Positions 1-6,827 of a stretch of 16,238 nt of DNA are shown in pieces. The stretch spans positions 1 to 16,238 of the forward strand of contig LNEX01000170.1 in assembly GCA_001464165.1 (NCBI GenBank), given 5' to 3'. This stretch comes from a bacterium Ga0077546 (GTDB taxonomy: Bacteria > Cyanobacteriota > Vampirovibrionia > Obscuribacterales > Obscuribacteraceae). Position 1 is the first letter of the stretch. Each line of letters opens with the position of its first letter. The position numbers and the translations under genes are program-made. The notes beneath the pieces are model-generated. The model had not been told where the DNA came from, did not search any database, and was given only the letters and a program-made list of their open reading frames with translations.

Positions 1-102
1 CCGGTTCTCTGCAAGTGCTTTTGCCTGCTTGGAGATGGCATCGTCATTGCGTTCAATTTGGGGCACGGCGCTTCCTCTTCGGAAATAGTTGAAAATGCTC
101 AT
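1..102 (-). CDS. N-terminal fragment of an unidentified gene running off the left edge
   Basis: An ATG at 100-102 on the minus strand opens a frame of 34 codons that stays open to the window edge. It begins MSIFNYFRRG and continues with a polar, charged segment (PQIERNDDAISKQ) rich in Ala, Lys and Glu. The basic, aromatic N-terminus has no obvious hydrophobic signal segment. I see no good Shine-Dalgarno upstream (the sequence before the ATG reads gttgctgctgc), which lowers confidence. It would be divergent from the recombinase-like ORF starting at 165, with about 62 bases between them. The family is not recognised, and the piece is too short to assign. Confidence 0.35.
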   Translation of the reverse strand, partial: MSIFNYFRRGSAVPQIERNDDAISKQAKALAENR

Positions 103-164
103 GCAGCAGCAACCGATGATTGAAAAGGATTTTTCTGCACAAGCAAGGATGCTATGAATAAGAA

Positions 165-833
165 TTGAATTTTCAGCCAATGTTAAAAACTCAAATAGTC
201 AACAGGATGATGTGCAGTGCTGAATATAGCTCTAAGGTATACCTTGTTAGTTCGGCAAAGTCGAGGCAAGATATCGTGGGCTGGTTAGAAAGATTTAGAA
301 ACCGAGATCAATCAAGCGATGAGCGTTTGCGGCAGCCGCTTCACCCGCATACTGCTTCAAGCGTTTCAAAGCTTAATTGTTCATGTGATGATCTCGTTGA
401 CGGACTGAGTAGCGACCTCGGCAGTCGCTGGGGGACAAACACAGTCTCGAATGCTAGAAAGACTAGACTTGTAGCCTATGTGCGAAATTGCGGTGATCTA
501 TGCAGCTGTGAAACGCAGCGAGCGGTAATCGAAGACTATTGCCAGCATCATGGATACATCGTAACGAAGGTGTTTGAAGACAATTACGCCGATAGCCTAG
601 GTCTGTCCGATGCAATGAAAGCACTTTCTGCAGCTGAAGGCTTGATTACATTTGATCTCGCCCGGTTTTGTCATAAAGACGGCGAGCAGCAACTAGAGCT
701 AAGACCTATTTTTCATCACTTCATTGGTAGTGAAAAACATTTGATTGCAGTCAAAGAAGGTCTTGATACCAAAACTTCTGCCGGCCAGGCAATTATGTTG
801 AACTTGATGAATGATGGCAAAAACAATTTTTGA
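165..833 (+). CDS. Degenerate serine-recombinase (resolvase-domain) protein, possibly a pseudogene
   Basis: The frame opens with TTG at 165; ATG codons at 180, 207 and 210 are alternative starts, and none has a convincing ribosome binding site. Residues 1-100 are unrecognised. Residues 101-216 follow the catalytic domain of serine recombinases in order: RLVAYVR (beta 1), the ETQR helix, DYCQHHGYIV, then LITFDLARFCH where families read LDRLSR, and finally EGLDTKTSAGQAIMLNLM where families read EGIDTSTPAGR. The nucleophilic serine of the RVS motif is replaced (RNC, Cys109). The Asp and second Arg of LDRLSR are Ala166 and His170. The long helix and DNA-binding part are absent because the frame stops at 831-833. 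Recombination activity is therefore unlikely. It may be a decayed mobile-element gene or a domesticated, non-catalytic relative. It converges with the methyltransferase gene 55 bases downstream. Confidence 0.55.
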   Translation: MNFQPMLKTQIVNRMMCSAEYSSKVYLVSSAKSRQDIVGWLERFRNRDQSSDERLRQPLHPHTASSVSKLNCSCDDLVDGLSSDLGSRWGTNTVSNARKTRLVAYVRNCGDLCSCETQRAVIEDYCQHHGYIVTKVFEDNYADSLGLSDAMKALSAAEGLITFDLARFCHKDGEQQLELRPIFHHFIGSEKHLIAVKEGLDTKTSAGQAIMLNLMNDGKNNF

Positions 834-885
834 AGGTTTCTTTTCAAGAGCAAGCGTCAAATCGATTGGAGTGAGCAGCAGGGCA
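826..885 (+). pseudogene. Possible out-of-frame remnant of the recombinase long helix
   Basis: Just past the recombinase domain, the frame shifted by one base reads IFEGFFSRASVKS followed by SSRA. This resembles the EFEREL-RERTK-AARA helix that normally follows the catalytic domain in serine recombinases, matching at F, E, R, K, R and A. Together with the lost active-site residues it suggests a frameshifted, decaying gene. The match is short and made by eye, and it could be chance. Confidence 0.25.
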
Positions 886-888
886 CTA

Positions 889-1509
889 TTAACTGTCAAG
901 TTTACAGAAACAATAAAGAAACTGCTGGGTAGTACCAAAAGGCGTAGTGTGAAGTTCGGTGGCACTATCTACCAAGAGAAATCTTGCGCCGAATTGATTA
1001 TGAAGCGAGTCGGCGTCGTAGCGCATGGTTGTTAAACCGCTGCATTTCTCTGGGCCTTGGGGGCCGAAAGTTGCAACAATTACATGCCCGCCTGCCTTTA
1101 CTGATTTGGATACTTGACGCACATACTCAATGCGCTGAGCTTCAGAAGTAAGAAAGTGAAAAACCGCTCGGTCATGCCAGACATCGAAATACTTTTTTGG
1201 AAGTTCGGCTTGAAGGATATTGGCAGCAAGCCACGTTACTGAAGATGACTTGTCGCCAAGCCTAGTTTTGCAAACCTCAATAGCCTTTTCTGAAATGTCT
1301 AAAACGCTAGTATTTTTGTAGCCAGCTTTAATTAGATCGTCAACTAGAGTAGATTCACCACCGCCAACATCAATAATCTGAGTCAAACGGCTTGGGGCCG
1401 CGTTCAAAATGAACTGTAGCGATTTCTCTAGATGCGGCTGGTACCAACTTACAGCGTCAGCTGCTTTAGTGTTATAGACTCCCTCCCAGTGCTGCTTTTC
1501 ATCGATCAT
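889..1509 (-). CDS. Class I SAM-dependent methyltransferase
   Basis: The protein has 206 residues. Its N-terminal HWEGVY and VSWYQ motifs are typical of a widespread family of small class I methyltransferases. The glycine-rich SAM-binding loop is at residues 47-53 (DVGGGES). The acidic residue expected to bind the ribose hydroxyls is Asp71 in VLDIS, and a motif-IV-like DVWHDRAVFHF lies at 109-119. No signal peptide is visible, so it should be cytoplasmic; the substrate cannot be read from sequence. The ATG at 1507-1509 is chosen over an upstream in-frame start at 1611 because an AAGGAGAG site lies 3 bases before it and the HWE motif starts near residue 7. Its start overlaps the end of the patatin-like gene by 11 bases, so the two are probably translationally coupled. 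Confidence 0.9.
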   Translation of the reverse strand: MIDEKQHWEGVYNTKAADAVSWYQPHLEKSLQFILNAAPSRLTQIIDVGGGESTLVDDLIKAGYKNTSVLDISEKAIEVCKTRLGDKSSSVTWLAANILQAELPKKYFDVWHDRAVFHFLTSEAQRIEYVRQVSKSVKAGGHVIVATFGPQGPEKCSGLTTMRYDADSLHNQFGARFLLVDSATELHTTPFGTTQQFLYCFCKLDS

Positions 1510-2641
1510 TATCTCTCCTTGGGTGAGAACCCAGATCTGATTCTTGTTCTGTCCCGTTTTCTCGCCTCTCGACAGGTGAGGCCGGTGGACCTGCCTGAGA
1601 ACTAGGCACAATACCTATTTCTCTGAGCTTCTTCTTGATCATTGGCAAGGCCGCAATTGCTGCCTCTTCACCGGCCTTGATACCACGAATGGCGTCAGAG
1701 CGGCGGGTGGAAATCAGAGATATTCCTTCGGTATTTGGATGAATAGTAACGTCAGCTAAGGCAGCCTGGGGCTCATCTATATCAAACAAAGCCCACTTAA
1801 CCATGCGCTTAGTGATGCTTCCTGCCTTTTTAAAGCTTGATAATGGAACTGGCTCAAAGGGTTCGTCTATATTTACGGCAATGACGAAATCTGCCCCCAT
1901 GGCGCGACACTGCTTTACTGGTAAATTGCAAGAAACACCGCCATCAGAAAAAAGCATCCCGTCAATTTCAACGGGCTTGCGCAAGACTGGCACAGCACAA
2001 CTCGCTTGCATAGCGCAGCCGAGGTGGCCCTTGCGAATCATGTAGGGTCTGCCATCCACAACATTTAGGGCTATCGCGGCGAAGGGTATTTTCATATTTT
2101 CGATCAAGCCTTCTTCAGTTGTAAGCTTCCCCACTATGTATTTACGAAATTTTTCGCCACCATATAGGCCATCATATTTGTTGTGGCTGAATGGCCTAAA
2201 TAACAAAAATACTGGTGCTACTAGTAAGCGAAAAGTCAGGGGTACAGCCATAAAGTTGCGCATAACTGCACCGCTTTTGAATTCTTCTTCCATCTGTTCT
2301 GCTGTTGCACCCAGACAGTAAAAGCCGCCTATTACCGAGCCTATGCTCGTACCGGCAACAAGGTCAAAGTGAATTCCTTCTTTTTCTAAGATTTTAAGCA
2401 CGCCTACTTCGGCCGCGCCACGAGCACCGCCGCCACCAAGAGCTAAACCTATTTTGGGTTTACCCGTGATAGGCCTTGGCTGAAAGGCTCTAGCCTCTGT
2501 GCGATCTGCCGGTGAAGTCTCGACGATTTCACCAGTGGCAGCTAGCGCTGACGAAATATTCGAGCAAAAACTCAAACAGAAAATTGACAGCAGAGCCAGG
2601 GAACGCAGTTTGATCATGGGGTGAAACCAAATGGGTGGCAT
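1499..2641 (-). CDS. Patatin-like phospholipase, exported
   Basis: This is a patatin-fold serine hydrolase of 380 residues, whose family cleaves acyl esters of phospholipids and related lipids. All landmarks are visible: the oxyanion-hole loop GGGGARG at 69-75, the nucleophile elbow GTSIGS with Ser99, a conserved ASCAVPV stretch at 213-219, and the DGG motif supplying the dyad Asp233. A hydrophobic segment near residues 14-34 ending in SALA looks like a signal peptide, so it should act outside the cytoplasm. The C-terminal 40 residues are polar, Pro/Glu/Arg-rich and probably disordered. Translation may start at ATG 2641 or at ATG 2617 (residue 9). The second gives a more ordinary signal peptide, but neither has a strong ribosome binding site. 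It is the first gene of a two-gene unit with the methyltransferase, placed just after a strong terminator. Confidence 0.93.
   Translation of the reverse strand: MPPIWFHPMIKLRSLALLSIFCLSFCSNISSALAATGEIVETSPADRTEARAFQPRPITGKPKIGLALGGGGARGAAEVGVLKILEKEGIHFDLVAGTSIGSVIGGFYCLGATAEQMEEEFKSGAVMRNFMAVPLTFRLLVAPVFLLFRPFSHNKYDGLYGGEKFRKYIVGKLTTEEGLIENMKIPFAAIALNVVDGRPYMIRKGHLGCAMQASCAVPVLRKPVEIDGMLFSDGGVSCNLPVKQCRAMGADFVIAVNIDEPFEPVPLSSFKKAGSITKRMVKWALFDIDEPQAALADVTIHPNTEGISLISTRRSDAIRGIKAGEEAAIAALPMIKKKLREIGIVPSSQAGPPASPVERRENGTEQESDLGSHPRRDNDR
1513..1520 (-). promoter_or_regulatory. Ribosome binding site inside the patatin-like gene
   Basis: AAGGAGAG on the minus strand sits 3 bases upstream of the methyltransferase ATG and within the last codons of the lipase gene. 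It decides the start at 1509 and supports coupled translation of the pair. Confidence 0.8.
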
Positions 2642-2681
2642 TATTTTAGCCTATAAGGCTATCACAGTGCAGGGACTAGGC

Positions 2682-2714
2682 AAAAAAAGCTCTGGGCATT
2701 CAATTGCCCAGAGC
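2682..2714 (-). terminator. Intrinsic terminator after the hydroxylase-like gene
   Basis: A perfect 10-bp stem (2689-2698 with 2705-2714, sequence GCTCTGGGCA) encloses a 6-base loop. On the minus strand it is followed by seven T residues (2682-2688). It lies about 35 bases past the stop codon of the gene ending at 2749 and should stop transcription before the patatin-like gene. Confidence 0.9.
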
Positions 2715-2748
2715 GCAGAGTTATGAACTAGAGGTGCCTAGTCTGAGA

Positions 2749-3414
2749 CTAGCTTCTCAGAGTTGCTAGTTGCTTTTCATGTTTAACTTGTTTCTCTTTT
2801 TTCTCTTGAGCAGCGGCTTCTTTTAAAGAAGCAAGTTCAGCTGGCTTAAGCGGAAGGAGATCAAGATCATACATCTCTAACAATTCGGTCTTACTGGCGT
2901 GGACATTGCTGCCTAATACGTAATCAGCGAAAGGGAAAACAACGTTATAGTTCTTGTTTGGATAGACATGGTGCAGATAATGGTGCCGGGCTAGAAACTT
3001 ATAGGCTGACCAATTACTGAAGCCTCTGTGTTCTGGCTTGTGCATTTCTAAGTGGATTTTGTTCCAGACCCAGTGGTGCATCACAACGACAAAAGCAAAT
3101 ATTAGGGCTCCTGGTATTGAAACTAGTGAGATCAAAAGAATCAAAGGCAGAGTTTTAATCGGAGCTTTGTGAACAGTCAAACGAATTTCTTCGTCTTCAC
3201 CTGGAGCAACAGGTTCGTCGGTGAAAATCTTTGAGTAGTGTCCGTGGTGATTAATGGCGTGAGCTTCATAGACCCGCTTAAAACTCGAGGTGTATTTACT
3301 GAGGAAATTCTTCTGGTGCATCAGTCGAGCATGTACTTGGTGCTCGATGAATGAAACTGTGGCGCATGCGCCTAAAAACCAGCCGATGTTCTGTACTACT
3401 GATTGAATGAACAT
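2749..3414 (-). CDS. Fatty-acid hydroxylase / sterol-desaturase superfamily membrane protein
   Basis: This 221-residue protein carries the clustered histidines of the di-iron, membrane-bound fatty-acid-hydroxylase superfamily: EHQVHARLMH (24-33), HAINHHGHY (52-60), HLEMHKPEH (121-129) and HHYLHH (144-149). Hydrophobic segments lie at about 5-22 and 88-115. Members use oxygen to hydroxylate or desaturate lipids or carotenoids, and the short length with this His spacing recalls bacterial carotenoid-hydroxylase-like members. The substrate is not known. Residues 182-221 are highly charged (KKEKQVKHEKQ) and may form a coiled coil, an unusual extra. An AGAGG site 5 bases before the ATG supports the start. 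The gene appears to be transcribed alone, ending at a strong terminator. Confidence 0.85.
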   Translation of the reverse strand: MFIQSVVQNIGWFLGACATVSFIEHQVHARLMHQKNFLSKYTSSFKRVYEAHAINHHGHYSKIFTDEPVAPGEDEEIRLTVHKAPIKTLPLILLISLVSIPGALIFAFVVVMHHWVWNKIHLEMHKPEHRGFSNWSAYKFLARHHYLHHVYPNKNYNVVFPFADYVLGSNVHASKTELLEMYDLDLLPLKPAELASLKEAAAQEKKEKQVKHEKQLATLRS

Positions 3415-3781
3415 GGTTACCTCTGGGTACAGCTAATTTTGACAACCCATAGGATGACCCGATCTGGCAGTATTTTCAAGTGCTCCAAAAGGATGATAGT
3501 TATTGTTGACCGAATTCTGAAACTGGTCATCAAACTTGCAATACTCTTCACAAAAGGCGGAACGGTCCACTGGGCTTTTGTTTCGGCCAAAGAGGCAAGG
3601 CCGGCGCAACTAGAACAAGGGCCAATGTTTACCCCGGGGTAGCCGTTTGATGAAGAAATTCTTCTTATTGACACAGTCGCAACTGTAACTTTACTTATTT
3701 CGCCAGGTCGAAATAAGTAGATAGAAATACTCGAAAAAAGCTTAAAAACGAACCAAACTGTGCCATTAAGGGCAGTGCAAA
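3415..3781. other. Gene-poor interval between hydroxylase-like and MqnP/UbiA-like genes
   Basis: I see no convincing gene in these 367 bases. Short frames exist on both strands (3403-3642 plus, 3417-3674 minus), but they lack good start signals and family features. The interval must hold the promoter of the hydroxylase-like gene and the 3' end of the prenyltransferase message. It contains an 11-bp hairpin (3692-3719) and a short dyad GAAGAA-A-TTCTTC near 3652-3664. Confidence 0.5.
3692..3719. other. Perfect inverted repeat, hairpin without T-tract
   Basis: The arms TACTTATTTCG and CGAAATAAGTA pair over 11 bp around a 6-base loop (ccaggt). It lies about 63 bases past the stop of the prenyltransferase gene on the minus strand. 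No run of T follows on either strand, so it is not a classical intrinsic terminator. It could be an mRNA 3'-end stabiliser, a protein-assisted terminator or an operator for the hydroxylase-like gene. Confidence 0.55.
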
Positions 3782-4675
3782 TTAGAACAAGCGATCAAGT
3801 AGAATTGTTAAGAAGGTGGCAATTGAAACGACACCATTGGTGGTGAAGAAAGCAGCATTCACTTTTGAAAGATCGCTAGGTTTTACCAGGCTGTGTTCAT
3901 ATACAAGCATGGCTGTAACTAGTGCGATTCCAAGGAAATAGAAGACACCAGCTGGTGGTTGCACGAAGAATCCAAGGGCTACCAAAAAGACTACAGTAAA
4001 GACATGTAGCCCAGTAGATATATGCAAGGCGTTTGATAAACCAAAACGGGCCGGAATACTGTGCAGCTTATTTTCAGTGTCAAAGCGGGCATCTTGGCAA
4101 GCGTAAATTATGTCAAACCCTGCTACCCATGTGGCTACAGCAAGTGATAAAAGCCACGGTGCCACCCCTTCAATGGTTCCACTCGAAGCCACCCAGCCAC
4201 CTAAGGCTGCTCCACCAAGAGCGACGCCGAGAACAATGTGACAGAGCCAGGTGAAACGCTTAGTGAAAGAGTAAAAACTGAGCCAAAACACGGCAATTGG
4301 CGCTAGCTGTAAACAAATCAAAGGCAGTTGGCTTGCGGCTGCCAGCATTAAGGCAAAAGAAGCTATGGTGAATAGCATTGCTGTGGCCGGTTTAATTCGC
4401 CCAGCGGGAATTGAGCGGTCTTTAGTGCGGGGATTAATAGCATCGATGCGGGCGTCTATTAATCGATTAAGTGTCATTGCCGCTGAGCGTGCGCCGATAA
4501 AGGCTAGAACTGTGAAAGTCACCGTACTAAAAGATGGCAAGGTAGGAGCGGCCAATATCAGACCTGACAGGGCAAATGGCAGAGCAAAAACCGTATGCTC
4601 TAGCTTGATCATTTCGGCCCATTCACGTGTGAGGGCAACAGGCTTAGGTTTATCGGGTATATTTTGCACTTGCAT
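3782..4675 (-). CDS. UbiA-family polyprenyltransferase, MqnP / 4-hydroxybenzoate-prenyltransferase type
   Basis: This is an integral membrane prenyltransferase of 297 residues with about eight or nine hydrophobic segments, the usual family length. The first Asp-rich motif NRLIDARID (Asn70, Asp74, Asp78) and the second DIIYACQDARFD (Asp188, Asp195, Asp199), followed by HSIPARFG, bind the magnesium-diphosphate of the prenyl donor. The HTVFALPFA, MTLNRLIDARID and HSIPARFG wording matches the UbiA subgroup that includes MqnP, which prenylates dihydroxynaphthoate in the futalosine menaquinone pathway; classical UbiA prenylates 4-hydroxybenzoate. It most likely makes a respiratory quinone, and the choice between the two substrates is uncertain. 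No neighbouring gene here belongs to a quinone pathway. The ribosome binding site before the ATG is weak. Its promoter region is shared with the divergent gene at 4752. Confidence 0.88.
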   Translation of the reverse strand: MQVQNIPDKPKPVALTREWAEMIKLEHTVFALPFALSGLILAAPTLPSFSTVTFTVLAFIGARSAAMTLNRLIDARIDAINPRTKDRSIPAGRIKPATAMLFTIASFALMLAAASQLPLICLQLAPIAVFWLSFYSFTKRFTWLCHIVLGVALGGAALGGWVASSGTIEGVAPWLLSLAVATWVAGFDIIYACQDARFDTENKLHSIPARFGLSNALHISTGLHVFTVVFLVALGFFVQPPAGVFYFLGIALVTAMLVYEHSLVKPSDLSKVNAAFFTTNGVVSIATFLTILLDRLF

Positions 4676-4689
4676 AAAAACTACTGTAC

Positions 4690-4718
4690 TTGAAGAATTC
4701 GCACTTAACTGGCATCAT
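4690..4718 (+). promoter_or_regulatory. Possible sigma70-type promoter for the orphan gene at 4752
   Basis: TTGAAG at 4690-4695 and CATCAT at 4713-4718, each matching consensus at four of six bases, are separated by 17 bases and lie 33 bases before the ATG at 4752. The match is by eye and modest. Confidence 0.22.
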
Positions 4719-4751
4719 TTGGAATGTTTAACACTGCGTTCATAGTAATAG

Positions 4752-5270
4752 ATGGAACAAGTTATGACTTTTGATGGAACTGGAAAGACAATCGATTTGC
4801 AAGGCGTAGCCGCTTTCGCCTCACTAGTTGAGCTTCTGGCTCAAGAACTAGGTGTGGCAGCCGGGCGTATGCAAGGGCAATTGCCAAACGGTCCTGATTC
4901 ATTTAATCAGCTTCTTGGTGAAATTGACCTAAATAGTCAAGGTTTTAGTCGAAAATTGAGCTTAATGGCCAAACCTGGTGCTCCACTAACTTTGCGCTTC
5001 GCCACGAAATGGGGCACTGAGCGCAACTCTAATGTTGCCGGTGGCGTTACTGCCGATTATTTCCTTAGTGCTACCGTTGAGCAAATCGTTCCTCAGGGTC
5101 GTGCCCTAGCAAGATATGTCGAAGATATATTTGCTGTCCAAGATCGCATGGTTACACTCGGTTATGGCAATAAACTGACTGGTATAAATGTGCCGACATC
5201 CCAGCTAGAAGCCTTTGAGCGCTCTGAAGAGAGCATGATTTCGACCCACGTACCAAAAAACGAGAACTAA
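4752..5270 (+). CDS. Hypothetical protein, 172 residues
   Basis: I do not recognise a family. The protein has no signal peptide or membrane segment. It has a mixed alpha/beta look: a hydrophobic helix around residues 17-37 (VAAFASLVELLAQELGVAAG), a strand-rich middle around 65-110 (FSRKLSLMAK, LTLRFATKW, YFLSATVEQI), then an amphipathic helix and a polar tail. The second in-frame ATG at 4764 (residue 5) is a good alternative start, because a GGAAC lies shortly before it. The gene is alone on the plus strand, divergent from the MqnP/UbiA-like gene and convergent with the six-gene operon. Its last four bases overlap the stop codon of the acyl ligase. The long frame with ordinary codon use makes a real gene likely. 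Confidence 0.65.
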   Translation: MEQVMTFDGTGKTIDLQGVAAFASLVELLAQELGVAAGRMQGQLPNGPDSFNQLLGEIDLNSQGFSRKLSLMAKPGAPLTLRFATKWGTERNSNVAGGVTADYFLSATVEQIVPQGRALARYVEDIFAVQDRMVTLGYGNKLTGINVPTSQLEAFERSEESMISTHVPKNEN

Positions 5271-6820
5271 TTTAGGCTGCTTCTAAGCTTATCGTAAAGA
5301 ATTTTGGAACTGTGGCGCTTGTCCATGGGCAGACTATTTCGTATAACTACTTCGTCTATATGAGCAAAGTTGATGCACTTCAATAGCTTCGCCTTAACTT
5401 CTTTGCCGGCTTTTTCCGAAAGTTTAGCGACCAGCACTCGCTTGTTGTTGATCAATAGGTAGGCACAGCTATCAACTAAGCCTGTGGCCATGGCACAGGC
5501 TTCAACAGTTAGGGGATAGACAAAGCCACCAGGAACCTCTATTTTCATGGCGGCCCGCCCCACCAGATAAAGTACGCCCTGATTATCAAGGTAGCCGGCA
5601 TCGCCGGTGCGGTGAAATGTGCGACTACCAACTTTAATCTTGTTTTCGCTGTTGCCAATACCGTCGATATAGCCTTCAATTACGTGACGGCCAGCCACTG
5701 CAATTTCACCAATGACATAGGCCGGAGCGCGCAATGACTCAAATTCATAATCTGAGTATTCTGACTGTACTGTCCCGGGCAAGATAGCCAGATCTACATG
5801 TGCGGAGACTTTACCCTGAGGAAGGCCAGCACCGGTTGCGGCAAAATCATTAATTGCGAGATTCTCGCTAGAGAAGCGAAAGTGAGCAATCGGCTCAGCT
5901 TCAGTTGAGCCATAAACAGTGGTTAAATTTGCTAAGGGAAAGACTGCTCGCAACAGGATCAGTAGCTGCGGAAAGACTGGGCCACCACCGGTTAAGACTT
6001 CCTTGACAAAATAGCACCGAATATTCTGTGCTTGGAGGTGTAGAGCTACTTGCATAAGAAATGCCGGGGCTGCCAGTATTCTCTCAGGCAAGTGTTCAAG
6101 TATTTGTGCTGTCAATTGGGCAGTGTCAACTTGTCGTTTCGTCTTGAAGCGACTTCTGAGATTACTGCTAGGCAATATGGAGGTGACACCACTGGCGAGG
6201 TTGGCTAGAACAAAAATTGGTAAGGTGGTGACTTCAGATTGGCAGCTGCCAATTGCCAATTCATCTTTAAGTACTTGACACTGAGCTCCTAGAAACCCAT
6301 GGCTTCTAACAATCCCCTTAGGTTTACCAGAGCTGCCGCTCGTGAAAGTTATTAAGGCAGGGTCGCCTTCCTCTACCTGGCAAATACCAACTGGAGAAAT
6401 CTTCGTCAGGCTTAGGTCGCTCGACAAATCGAACTGACTGAGGGACAGTATTTTTCTAATACCAAAAAGTGGTGCTGCTAACCGAGCTATCAAAGTCAGT
6501 CGGTCATCTATCACAATGGCCTTTGGTTTTGCCAGTTGAATGCAGTGCTTTAGCTCTTTTGGCCCGTAAGTCGGATCGATAAATTGCACCACTGCTCCGA
6601 TGCGATTTATACCTAGTAGAAGAGCATACAATTCGCTACTGAACTTTACGTACAGCAAAACTGTGTCACCCTTCATGACTCCTTGGTAATTGAGATAATC
6701 AGCTACTGCTGCCACTTGCCGATTTAACATTGCATAGGTGGTGCTTTTAGTCTTTTCGACAATTGCTAGCCGATGAGGATGAAGGTGAGCAAGTTTTTCT
6801 AACGTAGTGGCGATGTTCAT
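5267..6820 (-). CDS. AMP-dependent acyl ligase (OleC / fatty-acyl-CoA ligase-like)
   Basis: This ANL-superfamily adenylating enzyme of 517 residues activates a carboxylate as its acyl-AMP. Visible motifs are the ATP-binding loop TFTSGSSGKPKG at 158-169, a TGGGP stretch at 277-281, YGSTEAE at 303-309, RTGDAGYLD at 404-412, GR at 421-422 and the C-terminal catalytic lysine Lys506 in HSSKILYDKL. The LPIFVLANLASG region and the YGSTEAEP wording resemble OleC (beta-lactone synthetase) and its fatty-acyl-ligase relatives, so a long-chain or beta-hydroxy acid substrate is likely but unproven. I chose ATG 6820 over an in-frame start at 6871: it leaves a 7-base gap to the upstream gene rather than a 44-base overlap, has a TAGGT site before it, and begins where homologues do. 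It is the last gene of the operon. Its stop overlaps the convergent gene by 4 bases, and I see no terminator. Confidence 0.88.
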   Translation of the reverse strand: MNIATTLEKLAHLHPHRLAIVEKTKSTTYAMLNRQVAAVADYLNYQGVMKGDTVLLYVKFSSELYALLLGINRIGAVVQFIDPTYGPKELKHCIQLAKPKAIVIDDRLTLIARLAAPLFGIRKILSLSQFDLSSDLSLTKISPVGICQVEEGDPALITFTSGSSGKPKGIVRSHGFLGAQCQVLKDELAIGSCQSEVTTLPIFVLANLASGVTSILPSSNLRSRFKTKRQVDTAQLTAQILEHLPERILAAPAFLMQVALHLQAQNIRCYFVKEVLTGGGPVFPQLLILLRAVFPLANLTTVYGSTEAEPIAHFRFSSENLAINDFAATGAGLPQGKVSAHVDLAILPGTVQSEYSDYEFESLRAPAYVIGEIAVAGRHVIEGYIDGIGNSENKIKVGSRTFHRTGDAGYLDNQGVLYLVGRAAMKIEVPGGFVYPLTVEACAMATGLVDSCAYLLINNKRVLVAKLSEKAGKEVKAKLLKCINFAHIDEVVIRNSLPMDKRHSSKILYDKLRSSLN

Positions 6821-6827
6821 TGCAGAC

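Noticed and set aside
2738..2752. Short hairpin CTAGTC-TGA-GACTAG at the stop codon of the hydroxylase-like gene
   Set aside because: It has only 6 bp and a 3-base loop with no T-tract; the strong terminator lies just downstream.
3403..3674. Short overlapping frames on both strands (79 and 85 codons), the minus one with a GPCSSC motif
   Set aside because: Start signals are weak, composition is unlike neighbouring genes, and the minus frame needs a GTG start. One CxxC is not enough evidence for a gene.
4365..4745. Plus-strand frame of 126 codons
   Set aside because: It is antisense to the MqnP/UbiA-like gene and rich in Arg/Ala/Ser, as expected for a shadow frame.
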